A stretch of DNA of 19,667 nucleotides. It comes from JAAEQG01 sp023133475. Its GTDB lineage: Bacteria > Planctomycetota > Phycisphaerae > UBA1845. The DNA lies in contig DAOVLE010000080.1 of assembly GCA_030631415.1 (NCBI GenBank), forward strand, positions 1 to 19,667, in the 5' to 3' direction. The notes below the pieces were generated by a model that saw nothing but the letters and a program-made list of their open reading frames with translations, was not told the DNA's origin and did not search any database. Position 1 is the first letter of the stretch. Each line of letters opens with the position of its first letter. The translations under genes were made by a program, and so were the position numbers. Of this stretch, positions 14,966 to 19,667 are shown piece after piece.

Positions 14966-15991
14966 GTGCCAGAGAAAGCCAGGCCCGATAACGTAAAAGC
15001 AGGCTACGACAACAACTCCGACGACGGCACGTACAAGTACACATACGACCCGTGGAACCGCCTGGTGAAGGTGACCGCGAAAGAGGACACCGGCATAACC
15101 ATCCAACAAGCCACCTACGACGGCCTGGGCCGACGGATCAAAAAGGTGGTTACGAACTCTGGCGACCACGACGGCACGGTGGTATACTACTACAAAGAAC
15201 TCCAGATTATCGAGACGCGTGACGGATCGAGCAATCTCATGAGCCAGGTCTACCACGGCACCCAATACATCGACGAGATCGTCAGCGTAAGGCTGGAACA
15301 CGGCCGAGCCTACGTCCACCAAGACGCGAATTGGAACGTAACCACCCTAACAGACCTGTCCGGCCAAGTGTTGGAAAGATACTGCTACTCCCCCTACGGC
15401 CAATTGGAGGTGACAGCCGAAACCTACTTCGGCGACTACGACGGAGACGGAGACATAGACTCCGACGACGCCGACGACCTATGCACGACAGGTTGCACAT
15501 GCAAGTTCACCAGCACGGTAACAGGCGATTGCCGAGTATTCGATTTCGACTGCGACAACAACCTGGACGAAACCGACCAAAACACCCTCCGCAGCTTGTA
15601 TCAAGGTCTCTCGGAGGACATGCAAAACCGCCGCATCCCGTCAACAACCTTCAGCCAAACGGGCAATCCGTTCACGTTTCAAGGGCTGGTGTTCGATGTG
15701 GAAATGGGTGGATACCAGGTACGACACCGGTGGATGTCCCCGAAGCTCAAGAGGTTTGCACAAACTGACCGTTTTGCGTTTCGGCCTCGAAGAAGCGGCA
15801 ACATCTTCAGGGCCAAGCGCCATTATCATGACGGGATGAACTTGTATGAGTATGTTGGTAGCAATCCCACGTGCCGATCTGATCCGACAGGCAAGTGTTG
15901 CTGTTTTGATCCCAAGCACAGATTCGACCGGTGCGGCGTAGTGATGGTTGACATGGAGGACTCCCGATATGCATCGCGAAGTTCGTATTAA
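14966..15991 (+). CDS. Rhs C-terminal core fragment 1 with dockerin-like insert
   Basis: 341 aa from a GTG with no good ribosome-binding site; the long N-terminal Rhs barrel is absent, so this is a displaced C-terminal piece. YD repeats: YKYTYDPWNRL (23-33) and YDGLGRR (51-57). The core HQDANWNVTTLTD...YSPYGQLEV (118-149) corresponds to the Rhs-core signature. Residues about 154-215 are an insert with two calcium loops, DYDGDGDIDSDD and DFDCDNNLDETD, i.e. a dockerin type I/EF-hand pair, plus Cys-rich CTTGCTC. The Rhs pattern then resumes (GNPFTFQG, about 234-240) and ends in MNLYEYVGSNP and DPTG (307-309). The tip after DPTG is only 32 residues, too short for a usual toxin, and overlaps the next gene by 23 nt. 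It may not be expressed alone. Confidence 0.75.
   Translation: MPEKARPDNVKAGYDNNSDDGTYKYTYDPWNRLVKVTAKEDTGITIQQATYDGLGRRIKKVVTNSGDHDGTVVYYYKELQIIETRDGSSNLMSQVYHGTQYIDEIVSVRLEHGRAYVHQDANWNVTTLTDLSGQVLERYCYSPYGQLEVTAETYFGDYDGDGDIDSDDADDLCTTGCTCKFTSTVTGDCRVFDFDCDNNLDETDQNTLRSLYQGLSEDMQNRRIPSTTFSQTGNPFTFQGLVFDVEMGGYQVRHRWMSPKLKRFAQTDRFAFRPRRSGNIFRAKRHYHDGMNLYEYVGSNPTCRSDPTGKCCCFDPKHRFDRCGVVMVDMEDSRYASRSSY
15020..15758 (+). repeat. Rhs cassette direct repeat, copy 1
   Basis: It aligns with 18119-18857 at a constant offset of 3,099 bp with no gap over 739 bp. Hand-counted identity: about 80% over the first 160 bp, about 89% in the middle, about 98% at 15541-15675 (2 differences in 135), then about 77% to the end. 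After 15758 the two diverge in nucleotide sequence. Confidence 0.9.
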
Positions 15992-17999
15992 CTGTGGGGT
16001 AATGGTCCTCGTGTGGACGATGCTGGCGATCGCGGTTTCGGGCGGCTGCAGCGCGCCATCACGAAAGCAATGGCAGATGGTGTTTACTACCACGGATGGG
16101 AAGGTGGTGCTCACGCAGATCTCGACGGGTTCGCTGTTCATGGGCATGTCGCCGAACGTTGTTACCACGTTCGAGACCTCTGCACCCTGCCAGGGCGCAT
16201 GGTACGATCCCGCGTCCGGGCGTCTGGCCACGGCCGAGAAAGAGGGCGCCACTCAGGTCGTCAGGGTTTACGATAGTGAAGGCGACTTGCTGGCTCAATA
16301 TCCACTTGATCCACGGGTGATAGGGAAGGTGTGCCACAATCCCTGCCTTTCAAACGGGGGCCGCCGCGTTGCGTTTCTCGGCAATCTTGGAAGCGTGTTT
16401 TGGGCGAAAGTCGACGAGGATTCAACTGGTGAAGTCTACAGCCTCTGGAAACTCCGGGGTGCTGGTCCGCTTGGGTCCATGCTGGCGCGTTTTGGATCCT
16501 CCAACAGTGCAAGGTGCTATTGGGTTGGTGAGGGGTCGCTTGCGGCCACCTGCAACCCTCCGCCTGGAAAGGATCGGATCTATCGCGTGAACGTCGACGA
16601 TAGCCGAGGACATCCTATAGCAGATGGGCATCTTGCTGGTGTGATTGAGGGAGAGCGCATCGTTGCTGGTACTTATTGGACACCATTTAGGTTGTCCGAT
16701 GCAGAATCTGGAACCAGGATAGGGACTGCATACGCAGGGCACGGTTACTGCCACTTCGAGCGAATCTCACCGTGCGGTGAGTACGTCTTCTACCATGAGA
16801 CACCTGGCCTCCTTGTGCGGCACAAGCGGCTGTTCGTTCACCATTTGAAATCTGGTCGCCGAGCTGCGCTAGCTGTTCCAAGTAGCTGGAAGCTCGGGTC
16901 GTGGCACGAAGTGGGCATCTCAGAATCCCCCGCGCTGTCAACGAATACTCCGAAGGAGTCGGAGTTGCCCGCTGCGGACAAGTCGAGCACGAGTAGTCCA
17001 CCTCTGTTTTTCTCCACGCCTTCCGCCTCCGCTCGCATCCAATACCTCACTTGCATGACCGGCGCTGATCAAGTTGAGGCACGCGGGACTTCGATTGAGC
17101 GCAGGGCTCCCCGTGGAGATGCGGCGGTTCCAAGAATGATCACTTACGTAGCGGGCGTGGCTGCGCGCGACGGAGTCCTTTACGTCTGTGACTCACTGGG
17201 TGGATGTGTCTGGCGCCTGGATTACCGACACGGAACATACTCGCTGTTCGGTCTGGATGGTCCAGGGCGACTGCAGCTCCCGACGGACATTATTCTCACT
17301 GACAACGCAAGCAAGTATGTAGTTGACGCACATCGCAAGCAGATCGTGGTGTTCGGGCCAGAGGACGAATACACAAACACATTCGACCTTCCCGAAGCCT
17401 GCAACCCCAGAGACGTTGCGGCCTACGGACAGGAGTTCTACGTCTTGTGCGGAGGCGAAGAGCGCCGGATCGACGTCCTCGATATCTCCAGTGGCCAACT
17501 GCTTCGGACGATAGGTGAGAGAAACATTGCATCCGAACAGTTCGTCGGTGCGTGCAGCCTGTGCATCGATTCGAAAGGGTTCCTATATGTCAGTGATGGG
17601 GGGAATCAATGCGTCCAGAAGCTCACACGTGACGGGCAACTGGTCTGGGTTAAGGAACTGCATGGTCATTACGAGTGGTTTAGGAATCCGGTAGACGTTC
17701 GGGCTGCTCCAGACGATGCTGTTTACTGGATCGGCGCTGGGCGTCCAAGCAAGATCCACAGGTACAGTGCGGATGGACAGGTCCACATGGCGTTCGGCGG
17801 CCCGACCACCGTTCCGAACCCACTGTTCGGTTTGCGTGTGCTTGCCATCGATGCAACGTCCTTGCCTTACTTTCGGGATTACATGCACGAGGGTTTCAAT
17901 GCCGAATACTTGCTGTTTGTCGCCGACACACATGATCACTCGGTGGTGAACATCTATGCCTTCGGCTCGTTCGCCGAAGGAGATCAGCGTCTTCAGTAG
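15969..17999 (+). CDS. Lipoprotein with C-terminal NHL-type beta-propeller
   Basis: 676 aa. ATG 15969 is preceded by GGAGGA with 8-nt spacing, the best ribosome site in the area, and lies inside the end of the Rhs fragment. The N-terminus is a type II signal: INCGVMVLVWTMLAIAVSGG then C27, so the protein is probably lipid-anchored outside the cytoplasm. Residues about 30-330 form strand-rich repeats; about 340-365 is a Ser/Pro linker. From about 390 on there are NHL-like blades (GVLYVCDSLGGCVWRLD, ACSLCIDSKGFLYVSDGG, and similar). The ending resembles planctomycete NHL proteins beginning with an ARIQYLT strand. The function is not known; propellers of this type usually bind proteins or glycans. 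It lies between two Rhs fragments, an unusual position. Confidence 0.85.
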   Translation: MHREVRINCGVMVLVWTMLAIAVSGGCSAPSRKQWQMVFTTTDGKVVLTQISTGSLFMGMSPNVVTTFETSAPCQGAWYDPASGRLATAEKEGATQVVRVYDSEGDLLAQYPLDPRVIGKVCHNPCLSNGGRRVAFLGNLGSVFWAKVDEDSTGEVYSLWKLRGAGPLGSMLARFGSSNSARCYWVGEGSLAATCNPPPGKDRIYRVNVDDSRGHPIADGHLAGVIEGERIVAGTYWTPFRLSDAESGTRIGTAYAGHGYCHFERISPCGEYVFYHETPGLLVRHKRLFVHHLKSGRRAALAVPSSWKLGSWHEVGISESPALSTNTPKESELPAADKSSTSSPPLFFSTPSASARIQYLTCMTGADQVEARGTSIERRAPRGDAAVPRMITYVAGVAARDGVLYVCDSLGGCVWRLDYRHGTYSLFGLDGPGRLQLPTDIILTDNASKYVVDAHRKQIVVFGPEDEYTNTFDLPEACNPRDVAAYGQEFYVLCGGEERRIDVLDISSGQLLRTIGERNIASEQFVGACSLCIDSKGFLYVSDGGNQCVQKLTRDGQLVWVKELHGHYEWFRNPVDVRAAPDDAVYWIGAGRPSKIHRYSADGQVHMAFGGPTTVPNPLFGLRVLAIDATSLPYFRDYMHEGFNAEYLLFVADTHDHSVVNIYAFGSFAEGDQRLQ

Positions 18000-18088
18000 G
18001 TCGCGTATCGGAGACTGAGGTCCGAACGGGTACGTAGCGAGTTTTTCGGTGTTCAAGCCGCATGGACAGGATGTAGTGCCAAGTAAGT

Positions 18089-18103
18089 GGCGCTTCGGGC
18101 GCC
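18089..18103. repeat. Short hairpin at the leading edge of Rhs copy 2
   Basis: GGCGC-TTCGG-GCGCC, a perfect 5-bp stem with a stable-type loop, 16 bp before the start of homology with copy 1. No equivalent is obvious before copy 1. Minor feature. Confidence 0.4.
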
Positions 18104-18118
18104 GCCGGCAACCTCACC

Positions 18119-18857
18119 GACGACGGGACGTACAAGTACACGTACGATCCGTGGAATCGCCTGGTTAAAGTGACGGCGAAAGAGGACACCGGCATCACCA
18201 TTCAGACCGCCAGGTACGACGGTCTGGGGCGACGGGTGCGGAAAATCGTGACCAACTCCGGCCAGCACGATGGGACGGTGGTATACTACTATCGTGGACA
18301 CCAAATTGTGCAGACCAATGACGGCTCAGGGAACTTGCTGATGCAGGTCTACCACGGCACTCAATACATCGACGAGATCGTCAGCATGAGGCTAGAACAC
18401 GGCCGAGCCTACGTCCACCAGGACGCCAACTGGAACGTAACTACCTTGACAGACTTAGCTGGCCAAGTCCTGGAAAGATACTATTATTCCCCCTACGGTC
18501 AATTGGAGGTAACAGCGGAAACCTACTTCGGCGACTACGACGGAGACGGAGACATAGACGCCGACGACGCCGACGACCTATGCACCACAGGTTGCACATG
18601 CGAGTTCACCAACACGGTGACAGGCGATTGCCGCATCTTCGATTTCGACTGCGACAACGACCTGGACGAAACCGACCAAAACACCCTCCGCAGCTTGTAT
18701 CAAGGTCTCTCGGAGGACATGCAAAACCGTCGCATCCCGTCAACAACCTTCAGCCAAACGGGCAATCCGTTCACTCACCAGGGACTTATCTTTGATGGGG
18801 AAATGGGCGGATACCAAGTACGGCACCGATGGTTGTCCCCGAAACTAAAGAAGTTTG
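18119..18857 (+). repeat. Rhs cassette direct repeat, copy 2
   Basis: The partner of 15020-15758, gap-free. The dockerin-like insert lies at about 18524-18709. The nearly identical patch is 18640-18774. The frame is open upstream to a TAG at 18074, with AGNLTDDG just before the repeat, a more native Rhs reading than the matching NNSDDG of copy 1. Confidence 0.9.
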
Positions 18858-18940
18858 GGCAACGGGATTCACTGGTACTAATCCATTTCCTCTGTAGTAA
18901 TGGTGCTTGGCGGCTCGGCTTCATGAAGAGGCTTGTTTGA
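18170..18940 (+). CDS. Rhs C-terminal core fragment 2 with dockerin-like insert
   Basis: 256 aa from a GTG. The Rhs frame really extends upstream to about 18077 (a TAG lies at 18074-18076) but there is no start codon or ribosome site there, so the fragment is displaced and may be silent. It keeps the YDGLGRR repeat, the HQDANWNVTTLTD core, two calcium loops (DYDGDGDIDADD, DFDCDNDLDETD) and GNPFTHQG. After KLKKFGQRDS it loses the Rhs pattern: the expected DGMNLYEYV...DPTG end is missing and a 27-residue unrelated tail follows. Its TGA (18938-18940) touches the ATG of the next gene. Compared with copy 1 the tip is different and shorter. Confidence 0.7.
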   Translation: MTAKEDTGITIQTARYDGLGRRVRKIVTNSGQHDGTVVYYYRGHQIVQTNDGSGNLLMQVYHGTQYIDEIVSMRLEHGRAYVHQDANWNVTTLTDLAGQVLERYYYSPYGQLEVTAETYFGDYDGDGDIDADDADDLCTTGCTCEFTNTVTGDCRIFDFDCDNDLDETDQNTLRSLYQGLSEDMQNRRIPSTTFSQTGNPFTHQGLIFDGEMGGYQVRHRWLSPKLKKFGQRDSLVLIHFLCSNGAWRLGFMKRLV

Positions 18941-19615
18941 ATGTGGCTTTCTTGGGCAAAGGTCAGGGATACGGGTAAGCGACTGTTTGATGCTGAGGCC
19001 AGGATGCGTCCACCACTACTGTCGATGTTGTTGCGGATTGACCATATCACTCGGGGACGGTGGCTGCGCGTCACGGCGGGGCTACTGACTGTAGCCATTC
19101 TGGTCACTTACCCATTGAGTTTCTGGTGGGTGGTTAGTTTTCAGCATAGGAGCCAGCGCTTCGAAGCATTTATTCGTTACGGGATGCTCCATGTGAACGT
19201 CTATCCTCAAGACTTTCTCAGGCAAGCCGCACAGGAAGCCGTTCAGAACCCGACGGCCACAGCGAATCCTCTTTTGTGGTGGAGGCCTGGGTTTAGGGTA
19301 AACCCTACGGTATCCACTCGGCCCGGCCTGTTGTCCCTACGCCTGCTAAGGCCGATGCCGGGGACTTGGATACTTGAGTTCCCCCTGCACCTCCCTCTGA
19401 TTGTCACCGCTGTTCTGTTGCTATATCCGCATCTTGCGTTCATACGTCGAGCCAGGCTTCGCGAGCGGGGATTGTGCGTGAATTGTGGCTATGATCTCAG
19501 GGGTAGTATGTCGGGGGTGTGCCCCGGGGTGCAGATTCTTTTTGACACCTGCTGGCACGTAAAATACCCTCCATGGCTGTTTCGATCACTATGGACCATG
19601 GAGGGCACTCAATGA
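18941..19615 (+). CDS. Planctomycete-type membrane protein with broken C-terminal zinc ribbon
   Basis: 224 aa as it stands. The ATG at 18941 abuts the Rhs stop; ATG 19004 is an alternative that may be the older start because the family-like part begins around there. Layout: one membrane segment (VTAGLLTVAILVTYPLSFWWVV, about residues 44-66), an extracytoplasmic domain with WWRPGF, a second segment (FPLHLPLIVTAVLLLYPHLAF), then a short cytoplasmic zinc ribbon, CVNCGYDLRGSMSGVCP. In related proteins the ribbon ends CPECG; here it turns after CP into unrelated sequence, VQILFDTCWHV and on, so the second Cys pair is lost. I infer an insertion just after 19522. This architecture is common in planctomycetes; the function is unknown. 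Confidence 0.75.
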   Translation: MWLSWAKVRDTGKRLFDAEARMRPPLLSMLLRIDHITRGRWLRVTAGLLTVAILVTYPLSFWWVVSFQHRSQRFEAFIRYGMLHVNVYPQDFLRQAAQEAVQNPTATANPLLWWRPGFRVNPTVSTRPGLLSLRLLRPMPGTWILEFPLHLPLIVTAVLLLYPHLAFIRRARLRERGLCVNCGYDLRGSMSGVCPGVQILFDTCWHVKYPPWLFRSLWTMEGTQ

Positions 19616-19667
19616 ACTTCAGAATAGAGATTAACGCGGATGGGGCAGATGTGCGAGGTGTTTCCGG
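19523..19667 (+). mobile_element. Putative left end of an inserted element (continues past the window)
   Basis: Starting with GGGGTGCAGATTCTTTTTGA, the sequence departs abruptly from the zinc-ribbon gene. About 90 bp later an ORF with a strong Shine-Dalgarno opens at 19612. A short untranslated lead followed by a well-initiated ORF is what an insertion-sequence end looks like. The right end, terminal repeat and target duplication are outside the window, so the family cannot be named. Confidence 0.45.
19612..19667 (+). CDS. Partial ORF, possible transposase start
   Basis: An ATG at 19612 lies 7 nt after GGAGGG, and the frame stays open to the window end (begins MNFRIEINADGADVRGVS). Only 18 codons are visible and I do not recognise them. 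The ATG overlaps the stop of the broken membrane protein (ATGA). The transposase idea rests on context only. Confidence 0.4.
   Translation, partial: MNFRIEINADGADVRGVS

Noticed and set aside
15890..15991. Rhs tip 1 as a polymorphic toxin with the lipoprotein as immunity protein
   Set aside because: The tip is only 32 residues with no toxin motif, and a 676-aa lipid-anchored propeller is far larger than a typical immunity protein.

Overview
The window looks like a piece of a planctomycete chromosome, probably Phycisphaerae-like or an uncultured relative. The strongest marker is the membrane protein near the right end, whose tail carries the CxxCGYDLRGS...C-P zinc-ribbon signature common in that phylum. 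Supporting signs are Rhs fragments carrying a dockerin-like calcium-binding insert, high G+C, long intergenic spaces full of nested palindromic repeats, and mostly single-gene transcription units. The lineage is inferred from protein style, not from a marker gene.

Left part (1-4767): two M16 peptidase genes encode an apparent inactive/active pair, with the HxxEH zinc site lost in the first (102-1349) and intact in the second (1631-2872). A multi-pass membrane protein (2881-3987) follows. Its 3' end runs into a decayed Fic-domain gene, which stops at a 248-bp nested inverted-repeat element (4247-4494). Next come an unrecognised exported protein (4768-6840) and, on the minus strand, a two-gene Septu-type anti-phage defence operon (ptuA 7605-8882, ptuB 7000-7608; ATGA overlap) with no reverse transcriptase beside it. 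The Septu operon may have cut off a small coupled ORF that begins at 6837.

Middle part (8883-14825): a repeat-rich spacer leads to a beta-CASP metallo-beta-lactamase RNA-processing enzyme (9368-10771). Two nucleotide-sugar epimerases follow (10908-11840 and galE 12079-13068), separated by a 160-bp nested palindromic block. Then come tRNA-Phe(GAA) with a strong intrinsic terminator (13274-13387) and a secreted GH5 glycoside hydrolase (13608-14825). The epimerases fit nucleotide-sugar supply for surface polysaccharide.

Right part (14826-19667): two Rhs C-terminal core fragments lie exactly 3,099 bp apart, colinear without a gap over 739 bp, each with a two-loop dockerin-like insert inside the Rhs core. 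Each runs straight into the next gene: the first overlaps an NHL-propeller lipoprotein by 23 nt, and the second abuts the zinc-ribbon membrane protein (TGA|ATG). Identity between the copies is very uneven, with a nearly identical patch over the second calcium loop and linker. This cassette layout is the most interesting feature here. The membrane protein is broken in its zinc ribbon by what looks like the left end of an inserted element that continues past the window.
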